A stretch of DNA of 64,000 nucleotides from Pseudobacillus lumedeiriae (GTDB lineage: Bacteria > Bacillota > Bacilli > Bacillales > Domibacillaceae): positions 1-64,000 of the forward strand of contig NZ_JAUIYO010000001.1 of assembly GCF_044891285.1 (NCBI RefSeq), in the 5' to 3' direction. The position numbers and the translations under genes were made by a program. Each line of letters opens with the position of its first letter. Position 1 is the stretch's first letter. Shown here piece after piece: positions 33,361-42,645 of the stretch. The notes beneath the pieces are model-generated. The model ran no database searches, was not told the origin of the DNA, and saw only the letters and a list, made by a program, of their open reading frames with translations.

Positions 33361-34053
33361 TTAGAATTTTGCAGCAGCTTTTGCTACCTTTTCTAATCCA
33401 TCTGCCACAATCTCTTGTGAACGCTCAGGATATTGGTTATGTCCTTCAATTATTACTGTTTCAAAATCTTTAATGCCCCAGAAATTAAGAAGGATCGTTA
33501 CATAGTTAACAGCCATCTCCATAGAAGCCATCTGTTCGGAAGAATAGTCTGAACCGCGAGCGCTTAATACAGCCACTTTTTTGTCACCAGCTAGTCCAAC
33601 TGGACCTTGTTCTGTATATTTGAATGTTTTTCCTGCTTGAGAAAGATAGGAAATATATGTTACCAGTGGAGCAGGAACTGTGAAATTCCACAATGGGAAA
33701 GCGAATACTACTTTCTCAGCTGCTAGGAATTGATTTAAGTATTGTTCAACGATATCCGCTGCTTTTGCTTCTTCAGCTGTTAACTCTAAGCCTTGGCTCC
33801 GTTTATAACTACCTGTAATCGCCGTGTTTCCGTAATAAGGAAGGTCAAGTTCAAAAAGATCGAGTTCAGTAATTTCTGCATGTGGATTAGCTTCTTTAAA
33901 AGTGTTTACAAATGTTTCATACATTTTTGAACTAACTGCCTGGTCTGCTGGACGATCATTAGCTTTAATAAATAATACTTTTGACATTGTTTTATTCTCC
34001 TCTATATTCAAATTTTGTTCTTTGTTTCCAAATAACTTTTTTAAAAATGCCAT
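33361..34053 (-). CDS. azoR: FMN-dependent NADH-azoreductase
   Basis: A flavodoxin-fold FMN/NADH oxidoreductase of the AzoR family, which reduces quinones and azo compounds. SKVLFIKANDRPADQAVS at the start of the catalytic domain, VFAFPLWNFTVPAPLVTYIS for FMN binding and LSARGSDYS are diagnostic. Two starts are both well supported: ATG 34053 (GGAGGGG 7 bases upstream; 230 residues with a basic leader MAFLKKLFGNKEQ) and ATG 33987 (GAGGAG 8 bases upstream; 208 residues, the usual family length). Both products may be made. Single-gene unit. Confidence 0.9.
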   Translation of the reverse strand: MAFLKKLFGNKEQNLNIEENKTMSKVLFIKANDRPADQAVSSKMYETFVNTFKEANPHAEITELDLFELDLPYYGNTAITGSYKRSQGLELTAEEAKAADIVEQYLNQFLAAEKVVFAFPLWNFTVPAPLVTYISYLSQAGKTFKYTEQGPVGLAGDKKVAVLSARGSDYSSEQMASMEMAVNYVTILLNFWGIKDFETVIIEGHNQYPERSQEIVADGLEKVAKAAAKF

Positions 34054-34304
34054 TTAAAACCCCTCCATGAAAACATAAAATCAAATGCAAAATAACTATG
34101 TCTGTTATATTTTCATTTCACTTTAACACAAAGTTACTTTATGAAACTTAGTATATTTTCATTTGTTTGTTTTGTCAAGAAAGTTTATTTCGGAAATAAA
34201 TGCAGGATTTCCCTCTATTTAATGATGCTTCATGGCGTGGGCAGTGAAAGTTGAAGTGCCAGTATTCTGAAACCTTTCTTTCTTCAAAAAGTCATATATT
34301 GACT

Positions 34305-34361
34305 AATAAACATACTAACCCCCTAGAAGACTGAACATTCTAGGGGGTTAGTATGTTTATT
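34305..34361. repeat. Perfect 24-bp palindrome with 9-base loop
   Basis: Left arm 34305-34328 contains AACATACTAACCCCCTAGAA. The right arm 34338-34361 is its exact complement, and the loop is GACTGAACA. Neither direction has a T-run. It lies alone between the azoR promoter region and the SH3 gene's terminator. The role is unknown. Confidence 0.8.
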
Positions 34362-34474
34362 TAACTAGTTTCAACTTTGAATTTTCATCATCCATGAAAA
34401 AACTTCGGATAGTATCCGTTTCAAAACCATCATCCATTCATGCTGAGGAAGAACTGCTTTACACTTATACAAAA

Positions 34475-34507
34475 AGAATGGCCCTGATTTAAAAATCAGG
34501 CCATTCT
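34475..34507 (-). terminator. Terminator after SH3-domain gene
   Basis: AGAATGGCCCTGATTT and AAATCAGGCCATTCT, with one unpaired C, 25 bp past the stop. Confidence 0.8.
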
Positions 34508-34532
34508 AATAAATGATTTATCTGCCAAGGGC

Positions 34533-35237
34533 TTATTTCTTTTGTAGACCAACTAATTCGCTCATTGTTACACCATTAGAAACTGTTTTTAGCAGCCCAA
34601 CATTTTGGGCATAATAGCTCGTATAGCCGTCACTTGATTTTACAGTAACTACATTTTTAAAAGTTCCGGCCGGAGTAGTTAAAGTTCCATTCATTGCTGT
34701 AATTTTATGTTTTATCCCCCATTCTGACCACTCTTTCCCGACCTTTAAAGGATAAACAAGTTCCGTAAAATATTCAGATTCAGGCCAACCAAAATACAAA
34801 CCTTTACTATCTTCTTTTATGACGAAGGAGCTCTCTCCATCATTCCATTTATCCCATCCGTAATACTTGCCTCTATACTGAGATTTATAGTCACTTCCCT
34901 CTCCTCTATATGTATATACTTTTGTTTTATCCATTAAAAAACTATACATTCTAAGATATTGAGTAGAAACATAGGCCTTTTTGTTGTTATAACCAATTTG
35001 AGACCAACCATTTTTAGATTGTGAATACACCGTCACTGAAACATTATTTTTTAATGAACCAACTTTTTTATAACTGGTCCCTGGCCCGCTTCTGACGGTA
35101 AGAGTGCCGCTATTAATACTCACCCAGCCTGTCTTAGTCACCGTTACTGCGCTAGCATTTACTGCATTAAGCTGCAATACGAATGATAAGACCAAAATAA
35201 ATGCCAGCAGGCTTTTCATCATCTTTCTTTTATTCAT
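34533..35237 (-). CDS. Secreted bacterial SH3-domain protein
   Basis: A 234-residue exported protein. The signal peptide is residues 1 to about 29 (MKSLLAFILVLSFVLQL, cleavage near NASA). An SH3b domain covers about residues 35-95: GTLTVRSGPGTSYKKVGSLK, then VYSQSKNGWSQIGYNNKKAY and VSTQYLR. The C-terminal 130 residues form an unassigned domain rich in aromatic residues (YRGKYYGWDKWNDGESSF) ending MSELVGLQKK. It probably binds the cell wall. The ribosome binding site is a GGGGGG run just before the ATG, with poor spacing. Single-gene unit. Confidence 0.8.
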   Translation of the reverse strand: MNKRKMMKSLLAFILVLSFVLQLNAVNASAVTVTKTGWVSINSGTLTVRSGPGTSYKKVGSLKNNVSVTVYSQSKNGWSQIGYNNKKAYVSTQYLRMYSFLMDKTKVYTYRGEGSDYKSQYRGKYYGWDKWNDGESSFVIKEDSKGLYFGWPESEYFTELVYPLKVGKEWSEWGIKHKITAMNGTLTTPAGTFKNVVTVKSSDGYTSYYAQNVGLLKTVSNGVTMSELVGLQKK

Positions 35238-35390
35238 ACGATCCCCCCCCCGAAATGTAATAGGAAAATCATACTATTTCTTCTGTCACTTGTAAATAAA
35301 GCTCTAGCATGTGAAGGAATTACTGTTACACTCAGATTAGGGATCACAGGAAAAGCTCGAACGTGAATGATAATAAATTTTCTCCATATG

Positions 35391-36725
35391 TTACGATTGC
35401 AGCTGCTTCCCTTTTTTAATCATCGCAGACATTTCTTTTTCAGGCACGAGGCTCCCGCCTGTTGACCATACAAGATGAATGGCATTTTGTCTTTGGCTGC
35501 TCGTAAATTGCTTGTCCAGCCAGCCGCTCATCTTTGCCCGCACAGGTCCTTCCATTCCTGCAAGTGCAGATGGCTCGAGCCTCTCTCCTTCCAATTCATT
35601 CATCTGATGCAAATAAACAAACAGCTTGTCATCTGATACCGTAAAGATTCCGTCTAAATGAGGAGCGACTGCTTTACCGACAAAACTGGATGGTCTGCCG
35701 ACAGCTAATCCATCTGCCTCTGTCCGCAAGTCAATGCCGACATCCTGCACCGCAATTTGATCGTGCAGCCCCGTCAACAAACCGAGCAGCATACAGGGAG
35801 CTTGCACAGGTTCTGCGAAAAAACCATATACATGTTCTCCGAATACCCGCTTCAAGCCAGCAAAAATCCCCCCGGGCGCTCCGCCTACACCGCACGGTAA
35901 ATACACAATCAATGGATGATTTTCATCAATGATGATCTGCTGTTCTTGCAGCTGCTTTTGCAGACGGAGTGCCGCTGTAGAATACCCGACGAATAACTCT
36001 TTTGAATGTTCATCGTCAATGAAAAAACTATTTTTCGTTCTTGCACTCATCCTCCTGCCTTCTTCGACTGCCTGGCTATAATCCTCTTCATATTCAATAA
36101 CCGTTACACCTTTGTCCCGCAGCCGCTTTTTCTTCCATTCCTTCGCATCAGCAGACATATGAACAGTCGTTTGGAAACCAAGAGCCGCTCCTGTCATACC
36201 AATGCTTAATCCCAGATTGCCGGTAGAACCGACAGCAAGAGAATAATTTGAGAAAAAGGTTTTCATTTCATCAGTTGCAAGTTTACTATAATCCTCTTCT
36301 GTTAATAATAAGTTATGCTGCATCGCAATATTTTCCGCATACTTTAACACTTCATACATGCCGCCTCGTGCTTTCACTGAACCTGCAACCGGCAGCAAAT
36401 GGTCGGCTTTTAAATATAAGCCGCCTTCAAGAATCGTGCCATGCTTCTTCTCCAAGTACTCTTTCATACTGGGGATTTCCATGAAAGGAGATTCAATCAC
36501 TCCTCCCGCTTCTTTCGTTTCAGGAAATACGTGAGCTAAAAAAGGAGCAAACCTTCTTAGTCTGGCATGGGCTTCCTTCATATCCTCTATCGTAATCGGT
36601 AAATCGGCGTCATAAGTATGTAATTTTTGACCATTAAGCCAGGTGACTTCCCGGCCCGCTGTCATTTCCTTTACGAGCGGCCAATAGGGCTGTAATTGTT
36701 CCTCATTCACTCTCTCTTGCTTCAT
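35391..36725 (-). CDS. dsdA: D-serine dehydratase
   Basis: A 444-residue PLP-dependent enzyme that converts D-serine to pyruvate and ammonia. The PLP Lys is K118 in VAGSVKARGG. The glycine-rich phosphate loop is GSTGNLGLSIG, and LPCGVGGAPGG and VGRPSSFVGKAV follow. The length and order match DsdA. It is monocistronic, with no dsdX or dsdC neighbour. A role in detoxifying D-serine from wall metabolism is plausible. The ATG at 36725 follows GGAGG. Confidence 0.93.
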   Translation of the reverse strand: MKQERVNEEQLQPYWPLVKEMTAGREVTWLNGQKLHTYDADLPITIEDMKEAHARLRRFAPFLAHVFPETKEAGGVIESPFMEIPSMKEYLEKKHGTILEGGLYLKADHLLPVAGSVKARGGMYEVLKYAENIAMQHNLLLTEEDYSKLATDEMKTFFSNYSLAVGSTGNLGLSIGMTGAALGFQTTVHMSADAKEWKKKRLRDKGVTVIEYEEDYSQAVEEGRRMSARTKNSFFIDDEHSKELFVGYSTAALRLQKQLQEQQIIIDENHPLIVYLPCGVGGAPGGIFAGLKRVFGEHVYGFFAEPVQAPCMLLGLLTGLHDQIAVQDVGIDLRTEADGLAVGRPSSFVGKAVAPHLDGIFTVSDDKLFVYLHQMNELEGERLEPSALAGMEGPVRAKMSGWLDKQFTSSQRQNAIHLVWSTGGSLVPEKEMSAMIKKGKQLQS

Positions 36726-36772
36726 TCAAATTCCTCCATTCTTCGCTGCGGTTCTCTTTATTTTTTCATTAG

Positions 36773-36865
36773 CTTTGTTAAATCCCTCTGTTGCTTTCCG
36801 CTGCAGTGAACACGCTTCTCCCACGGGAGTCATGGGCCTTTCGCGCCAATGGATACAAGGGAAAA
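36773..36865. repeat. Dispersed repeat family A, copy 3 (degenerate)
   Basis: CTTTGTTAAATCCCTCTGTT, GCTTTCCGCTGCAG, CCCACGGGAGTCATGG and a degraded end CAATGGATACAAGGG, with a tail resembling copies 1 and 7 (TCTACAATAATCATGAT). Confidence 0.65.
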
Positions 36866-37074
36866 ATCTACAATAATCATGATCATATCCTTTTCATTAT
36901 ATACAAAAAGCGGATACTCCCAAACGAACTTTTATTTATCAAGATAGGAAAAATGAGTTTTTTCTAAAAATGCCTCCTTCTGCCCTAAAACTATGATACT
37001 ATAACTTTAGTAATCATTTTTTACTGGAAAAACAGCCAGTTTATGTGAAAGATAACAATGGAGTGTGACTTGCA

Positions 37075-37941
37075 TTGAGGAAAAAGCAAAAAAGAAGAAA
37101 TAATAATATAAAATTACTTACCGTTGCCTTCGTCTTATTAACGATTTGTTTCTGTCTATCCGCCTATCACCTGAATCAATACACTCAATCTACTGCGTTA
37201 GCTAAACAAAAAACTCCGTCATCGGTCAAAGCGGCCGCCGAAGAACAACCGCCTCATGAAAAAGCCGATGATCACATACAAGAACAGGAAGTAAAACCAG
37301 TGTTTTCACAACAGCTGCCGATCCCAGCGAATGCGTTACAGGAACAAATCGTCTATTTAACATTTGATGACGGTCCCGCGCCTGTTACACAAGAAATATT
37401 AGATCTGCTTGACCGTTATGAGGCGAAAGCGACCTTTTTTATGCTTGAACCGAACATGCGCCTTTATCCAGATGCCGTAAAAGAAATGGTAAAACAAGGT
37501 CATGCGGCAGGAATGCATGGTGTGACCCATAACAAAAATAAAATTTACCGCTCTTCACAGTCGGTCGTAGATGAAATGAAAACAGCACAGCATACACTGG
37601 AAGGGCTGACCGGATTAAAGAGCCATTTAATTCGTACTCCTTATGGCTCCGTTCCCTTTATGACTCCTGAATACCGTGAAAAGGTCAAGGAGGCCGAATT
37701 TAAAATGTGGGATTGGACTATTGACAGCCTTGACTGGAAATTTAGAAGCCAACAATATGTTCCATATGTCATTAATCAGCTTCAGCGGCCTCATGATGAA
37801 AGCAAGCCTACGGTTATTTTGCTTCATGAGAAAACAACGACTCTTCAGCATCTCGAACAGCTGCTGCAATACTTACAAATCAATCATTATAAAACGGAAA
37901 TACTCAATGAAAACTTGCCGCCATTCGACTTTTATTCATAA
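37075..37941 (+). CDS. Polysaccharide deacetylase (NodB family)
   Basis: A 288-residue membrane-anchored carbohydrate esterase 4. A basic N-terminus and one helix at about residues 13-31 anchor it outside the membrane; a Glu/Pro/Gln-rich linker follows. The NodB domain starts near residue 90 with TFDDGPAPVT (catalytic Asp and metal Asp), then MHGVTHNK (metal His pair) and RTPYGS. VILLHEK closes the domain. It likely deacetylates peptidoglycan or a wall polymer. The start is TTG at 37075 behind GGAGTG. A terminator follows. Confidence 0.88.
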   Translation: MRKKQKRRNNNIKLLTVAFVLLTICFCLSAYHLNQYTQSTALAKQKTPSSVKAAAEEQPPHEKADDHIQEQEVKPVFSQQLPIPANALQEQIVYLTFDDGPAPVTQEILDLLDRYEAKATFFMLEPNMRLYPDAVKEMVKQGHAAGMHGVTHNKNKIYRSSQSVVDEMKTAQHTLEGLTGLKSHLIRTPYGSVPFMTPEYREKVKEAEFKMWDWTIDSLDWKFRSQQYVPYVINQLQRPHDESKPTVILLHEKTTTLQHLEQLLQYLQINHYKTEILNENLPPFDFYS

Positions 37942-37942
37942 A

Positions 37943-37973
37943 AAACCGGTGCATCTCAGCACCGGTTTCTTCT
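37943..37973 (+). terminator. Terminator after deacetylase gene
   Basis: AAACCGGTGC, loop ATCTCA, GCACCGGTTT, then CTTCTTC. Confidence 0.85.
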
Positions 37974-38041
37974 TCATTTCAAGTCAAAGTCTTCTCTCAT
38001 TCTATGCGCTCATACCCTCACTATATAAATACACTGCTCAC

Positions 38042-40774
38042 CTACTTATATAACCATACTTGTACAATCGAAAATAATTGTTCCACATTGATCGGCTTAC
38101 TAATGTAGTCAGAAGCCCCTGCCTCAATACATTGCTTTCGGTCATTTTTCATCGCCTTTGCTGTTAGAGCAATGATCGGCAGACTTTGGAATTCAGGGAT
38201 TTGCCGTATCTCTTGAATCGCTTGGAATCCATTCATCTCGGGCATCATAATGTCCATAAGGATTAAATCAATTTCTGGATTTTTTTGTAACGCTTCAATG
38301 CCTTCCCTGCCATTTTCCGCAAACACTACTTCTACTTGATAACGCTCAAGCGCCGCAGTCAATGAAAATATATTCCGCATATCGTCATCTACGATAAGAA
38401 TTTTCTTTCCCTGAAGCAACGTTTTTCTATCAAATAGCTGCTTCCTTTCTTTTTCCCCTAATGGCAGTGAAAGCTTAACTGAATCATTTACTAGGTCGCT
38501 TGAATCATTCACGATTCCAGCAGCTGCTTCCATTTCATAGAGGGAGTGTTCCACTTCTTTTATGTTTTTATCATTAGGCAAATACAAAGTGAACGTGCTG
38601 CCGCTACGCTCTATACTTTCCACTTCAATGAATCCGCCTAGTAAATGAGCCATTTCCCGGCTGATGGAAAGCCCTAATCCCGTTCCGCCATATTTGCGGC
38701 TGATCGTCCCGTCCGCTTGTTTAAACGCCTCAAAAATAACGGCCTGTTTTTCCTGTGAAATCCCGATGCCTGTATCCCTAACGACAAAAGCCAGCTCCGC
38801 ACCGGAATGCTCACTTTGTACCATTTCTATCGTTAAAGAAACCGTTCCCTGTTCCGTAAATTTAAACGCATTCGATAATAGGTTCTTCAAAATCTGCTGT
38901 AGGCGCTGCTTGTCCGTCCGAATCGTTTCCGGCAAATCTGGCGCACACTGCATGTGTAACTGAAGCTGCTTCCTGCGGGCGATCGGGGCAAATTGTGATT
39001 GGACAAAGGCCTTTACATCATTTATCTTGACGTCTTCAAAAACGACGTCCATCTTGCCTGCTTCCACCTTTGCCAAGTCTAAGATGTCGTTAATGAGATG
39101 CAGCAGGTCGTTCCCTGACGAGAAAATCGTTCCTGCGTATTCCACTTGTTTCGGAGTCAGGTTCCCTTCAGCGTTATCGGCAAGCATTTGCGCTAAAATC
39201 AACAGGCTGTTCAGCGGTGTCCGCAGTTCGTGCGACATATTCGCCAGAAATTCCGATTTATACTGCGAACTAATGGTCAGCTGCTGCGCCTTTTCTTCCA
39301 GTATATTTTTAATGCTCTCTAATTCTTTTGTCTTCTGTTCGGACTGCTCGTATTGTTCTTCCAGCTGCTCATTCACGGTCCGAAGCTCTTCCTGCTGCAG
39401 CTGCAGCTCTTCTGATTGACTCTGCAGCTCTTCCGTCAGCATTTGCGATTCTTCCAGCAGTTTTTCTACTTTCATATGCCTTAAAATACTGTTGATGTTC
39501 ACACCGATATGGCCCATAATTTCCTCGAGGAACTTTTGCTGGAGCGGACTGAACTCTTTAAACGAAGCCAGCTCAATAACAGCCAATACCTCTCCTTGAA
39601 ATTCAGCCGGAATGACAAGGATATGGGCTGGCGGAGCCATGCCAAGACCTGACTGAATCGTTATGTACTCTTTGGGCACTTGATCGAGGGAGATCATGCG
39701 GTTTTCCAGTGCGCACTGTCCGACAATTCCTTCCCCTATCTGGAAGCTCTCTTTCCCCGTTCCCGGCTGGTGATCGGCATAGGCAGCCAGCTTCCATAAC
39801 CTTTCCTCCCCGCCTCTTTGCTGCTTCATATAGAAAATGCCGTAATTCGCCCCTGCAATAGGTGCCGCCTTCGTAATAAACAGGCGGGCTAGCGTTTCCA
39901 AATCATCAATTCCTGGATACATATTAGCCATTTCCGCCGCTTTCGTTTTCAGCCAGCTCTGTTCCTCGGCGGCCTCTTTTAACTGTTTCTCCTGCATCGT
40001 GTGTGTTTCCAGTGCCTGCGCCATTTCATTAAACGCTACCGCAATATCGCCGATTTCATCTTTAGATACGACTTCTATACGCGGCAATTGATCTGATTCT
40101 TCAAACGACACTTTTGTCATAACAGAAGTAACTTTGTTCAAATTTCCTGTTATACTCCTCAGAATCCAAACAATCATGCCAAGACCGACTAGGAAACCTA
40201 CTATTGTGAAGACAACGATCATTTGATTTACTAAGTAATAAGTCTTGCTAGAGTTACTTAATTCTTTGTCAACTGTTTGTTTCCTGATTGTTTGTATTTC
40301 ATCAGCAATTTCGATCATTCCTTCTCTCATTCCCCGGCCTTCATACCAATACAACCGATTTGCTTCCTTTATTTTCCCCTCTTTTATTAATGCATCTGTT
40401 TCTTTTGCATTTTCAAAATAAGGTGTGTTCAATCTCTTCAATTGCTGAATTAATTCTTCTGAGCGTTCACCGTTATCCATTTTCTCTAATGTTTCTATCG
40501 CTGCATTAACTCGGTCTCGGGCTTCATTCATATTCTTCGTAAAATTTCCCCGCAGCTCTTCGGGCGGATTAGCCATGATGCCTCTCGATTCCATGCTGTA
40601 ATCAAGCAGACTTTCTTTAATATTATTAGCCAAATTAAGCATTTCGTAGTTTTTAACTACGTTCGTCATTTTGTCATTCAGTTGATTCATCATGATCATA
40701 ATAACGAAATGGGAAATGATAAAGAGTCCGAATAGAACGCCAAATCCTACATATAATTTCGTTTTAAATTTCAT
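38042..40774 (-). CDS. Hybrid sensor histidine kinase with GAF and receiver domains
   Basis: A 910-residue membrane kinase. TM1 is at residues 6-29 and TM2 at about 184-206. The extracytoplasmic part between them is a helical bundle of CHASE3 or four-helix type. HAMP is at about 207-260 and GAF at about 285-430. A long Gln/Glu coiled coil spans 435-500. HisKA has His515 in MSHELRTPLN, and HATPase motifs are NLLSNAFKF, DTGIG and GGTGLGLSIS. The C-terminal receiver has Asp841 in LILMDIMMPE and Lys in ISKPIN. The ATG at 40774 follows AAGGAGAA. No cognate regulator adjoins; the signal is unknown. Confidence 0.9.
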   Translation of the reverse strand: MKFKTKLYVGFGVLFGLFIISHFVIMIMMNQLNDKMTNVVKNYEMLNLANNIKESLLDYSMESRGIMANPPEELRGNFTKNMNEARDRVNAAIETLEKMDNGERSEELIQQLKRLNTPYFENAKETDALIKEGKIKEANRLYWYEGRGMREGMIEIADEIQTIRKQTVDKELSNSSKTYYLVNQMIVVFTIVGFLVGLGMIVWILRSITGNLNKVTSVMTKVSFEESDQLPRIEVVSKDEIGDIAVAFNEMAQALETHTMQEKQLKEAAEEQSWLKTKAAEMANMYPGIDDLETLARLFITKAAPIAGANYGIFYMKQQRGGEERLWKLAAYADHQPGTGKESFQIGEGIVGQCALENRMISLDQVPKEYITIQSGLGMAPPAHILVIPAEFQGEVLAVIELASFKEFSPLQQKFLEEIMGHIGVNINSILRHMKVEKLLEESQMLTEELQSQSEELQLQQEELRTVNEQLEEQYEQSEQKTKELESIKNILEEKAQQLTISSQYKSEFLANMSHELRTPLNSLLILAQMLADNAEGNLTPKQVEYAGTIFSSGNDLLHLINDILDLAKVEAGKMDVVFEDVKINDVKAFVQSQFAPIARRKQLQLHMQCAPDLPETIRTDKQRLQQILKNLLSNAFKFTEQGTVSLTIEMVQSEHSGAELAFVVRDTGIGISQEKQAVIFEAFKQADGTISRKYGGTGLGLSISREMAHLLGGFIEVESIERSGSTFTLYLPNDKNIKEVEHSLYEMEAAAGIVNDSSDLVNDSVKLSLPLGEKERKQLFDRKTLLQGKKILIVDDDMRNIFSLTAALERYQVEVVFAENGREGIEALQKNPEIDLILMDIMMPEMNGFQAIQEIRQIPEFQSLPIIALTAKAMKNDRKQCIEAGASDYISKPINVEQLFSIVQVWLYK

Positions 40775-41127
40775 AAATTCTCCTTTCCTTATTTGTCTGT
40801 TGATTGTTCGCATCGCTCTCTGCTCTTTCAATACAAAAAAAGAAAAAGGACAGAATCTCTTTCTTTCTCTGTCCTTTCACTTAAATTTAAGAGGATGTCT
40901 TAAAAGCAAAGAGACTGGCACCTCTAGCCTTACAGATAGTATACTGTACACCCTTCTACAACTATCATTCTTACGCACCCTATTTAGTTTTCCGTATTTT
41001 CAGAATATTACCTAATTCAATACGTGTCAATTATTTTTTGATTCAGGGTTTCCTGCTCATTCCCAACAATTATATTGTGGAGAAAAACCAAAAAATTCTC
41101 ACTCATTAAGAGTAAGCGCAGGTGAAC
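40775..41127. other. Non-coding region upstream of kinase gene
   Basis: It contains a minus-strand terminator-like hairpin at about 40846-40880 (AAAGGACAG and CTGTCCTTT, then TTCTTTTTTT) and, at 40890-40960, a sequence resembling one end of repeat family B (TCTTAAAAGCAAAGAGACTG and TATACTGTACA). Nothing coding. Confidence 0.5.
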
Positions 41128-42141
41128 TTATTCATATTTCACATAAACCACTTTCACATATTTCTTCATGATGTTTTCAGCCTTGCGAACGGACTCTTCT
41201 GTCGTAAACGTACCAGTTGCAATCCGTAATTCCATACAGCCTGCTTTGTAAATCGTCCAGCCTGTTTCTTTAGCAATTTTATCTGCTGTCTGATTGCGGT
41301 CTTCTTCAGTAGCGAATGTGCCAGATACTAAACGAGCGAAAATTTTTTCTTCAGGTTTCTGTTTACGCTGTGTTACATTTTCTGCATCAGCAAGAATAGC
41401 TGCAAAAATCGCTGGATCAGCATGCCCATCTGCCGATTCGTGATGACGGCGCTCATAGATCATGACAGCATTTGCTGTTTCCTTTCCATATATTCCATCA
41501 TCACCATATTGAGATAAATCGTAGCCCAATGTTATTAATGCACGCTGCAACTGGACAATTTGCTCCTCGGTTAGCCCGCTTCCCCATTTAACGCCTGGAT
41601 AGTCGATCGACATCGTTTTTCCTTCATATGCAGTCTTTACATCTTTATAAAATTGATTGATCGTTATGTCATGATAGTTAAAATAGGGAAACGGATCATT
41701 ATGTGTCGTGCCTCCTAAAATGGAAGCGACTTCCCCATGTGTCCATAACGTTTGCTGGCGTTCCGGCTTCCAGCCATATGTTTTCATAATATCTACAATG
41801 ACCCCGATAAAGTTTTTATAAGACTGCAAAAAATGTTCACGGTTTTTTGTTTCACACAATTCAATATGAATAAATCGACGGTTAGCTGTTGTTCCTGCTC
41901 CGTGCGCAATATAACGGTAATCAGCAGATTGCCAATAGCTTTCATGATCAACAAATCCGTGTACGAAGGCTCCCCTCTTTCTCACATAACTAGGCGTAAA
42001 AACACGGCGGTTTCTAGCCACTGTATCATTCGTCATGTTCATAATTCCTGTCGAATGAGCAACGATTCCTTCAGGCTTATTAAATCCATGGCGGTAATTT
42101 CGCTGCGGCAGCCCTTCAATAAAATCGACGATGATGTTCAT
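41128..42141 (-). CDS. Phage-type endolysin: N-acetylmuramoyl-L-alanine amidase
   Basis: A 337-residue cell-wall hydrolase without a signal peptide. Residues about 1-170 form an amidase-2 (PGRP-like) domain with zinc ligands in GIVAHSTG, HIELCE and THNDPFPYF. A peptidoglycan-binding-1 repeat follows at about 185-240 (EEQIVQLQRALITLGYDLSQ, DGIYGKETANAVMIYE). The C-terminal 80 residues are a SPOR-like repeat (ARLVSGTFATEEDRNQTADK and LRIATGTFTTEESVRKAENI). It overlaps the holin gene by 4 bases, the standard lysis-cassette arrangement. No other phage genes are nearby. Confidence 0.88.
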   Translation of the reverse strand: MNIIVDFIEGLPQRNYRHGFNKPEGIVAHSTGIMNMTNDTVARNRRVFTPSYVRKRGAFVHGFVDHESYWQSADYRYIAHGAGTTANRRFIHIELCETKNREHFLQSYKNFIGVIVDIMKTYGWKPERQQTLWTHGEVASILGGTTHNDPFPYFNYHDITINQFYKDVKTAYEGKTMSIDYPGVKWGSGLTEEQIVQLQRALITLGYDLSQYGDDGIYGKETANAVMIYERRHHESADGHADPAIFAAILADAENVTQRKQKPEEKIFARLVSGTFATEEDRNQTADKIAKETGWTIYKAGCMELRIATGTFTTEESVRKAENIMKKYVKVVYVKYE

Positions 42142-42389
42142 GATGAATCCTTCTTTCTTTGCTCCATTGCATTTTTTGAACTGCTATATAACCCAGAAGC
42201 AGATAAACCTAACATCAAACCGATAATGATGCCTTCTTTTATATCTGTTCCAATATAGAAAATTCCAAATAACAGCCCCAAAATTACCGCAACAAATGGG
42301 CTGTATTTCACCGGCATCCCTCCCCGTTTAAACAGTTCCACCACTCCCAAAACCAGCGGAATAATCGCGATGTTGTATAATTCAAACAT
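42138..42389 (-). CDS. Putative holin
   Basis: An 83-residue membrane protein with two or three helices (LYNIAIIPLVLGVVELF, YSPFVAVILGLLFGIFYI and GIIIGLMLGLSASGLY) and a short charged C-terminus (NAMEQRKKDSS). Size, topology and translational coupling to the endolysin gene identify it as a holin by context. A strong AGGAGGTGAG ribosome binding site precedes the ATG. No upstream structural phage gene is present. Confidence 0.75.
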   Translation of the reverse strand: MFELYNIAIIPLVLGVVELFKRGGMPVKYSPFVAVILGLLFGIFYIGTDIKEGIIIGLMLGLSASGLYSSSKNAMEQRKKDSS

Positions 42390-42645
42390 TTTCTCACCTC
42401 CTAAGACATTGTATTCATTTCTTTTTCCTTAGGAACGGCTCATTCACTAGACTTTCAAAGGAATCAACGTAATGACACAGTATTCGTGATTGTTCCCGAA
42501 TACTTCTTTCCGTTTAAGCCAAATTAATAAAGCCAGCAGGAGATGAGTGATTGTTTCATCTATTTAGCGTACTTGACATCTTCGCTAAAACACTGCTGCA
42601 TTTCCACATCAGGTTTGCAAAAATAATCTCTAGGAGGAAACAAAC

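Noticed and set aside
41128..42389. Complete prophage around the lysis genes
   Set aside because: Flanking genes (histidine kinase, small sporulation-type genes) are host-like, and no integrase, capsid or tail genes are visible.
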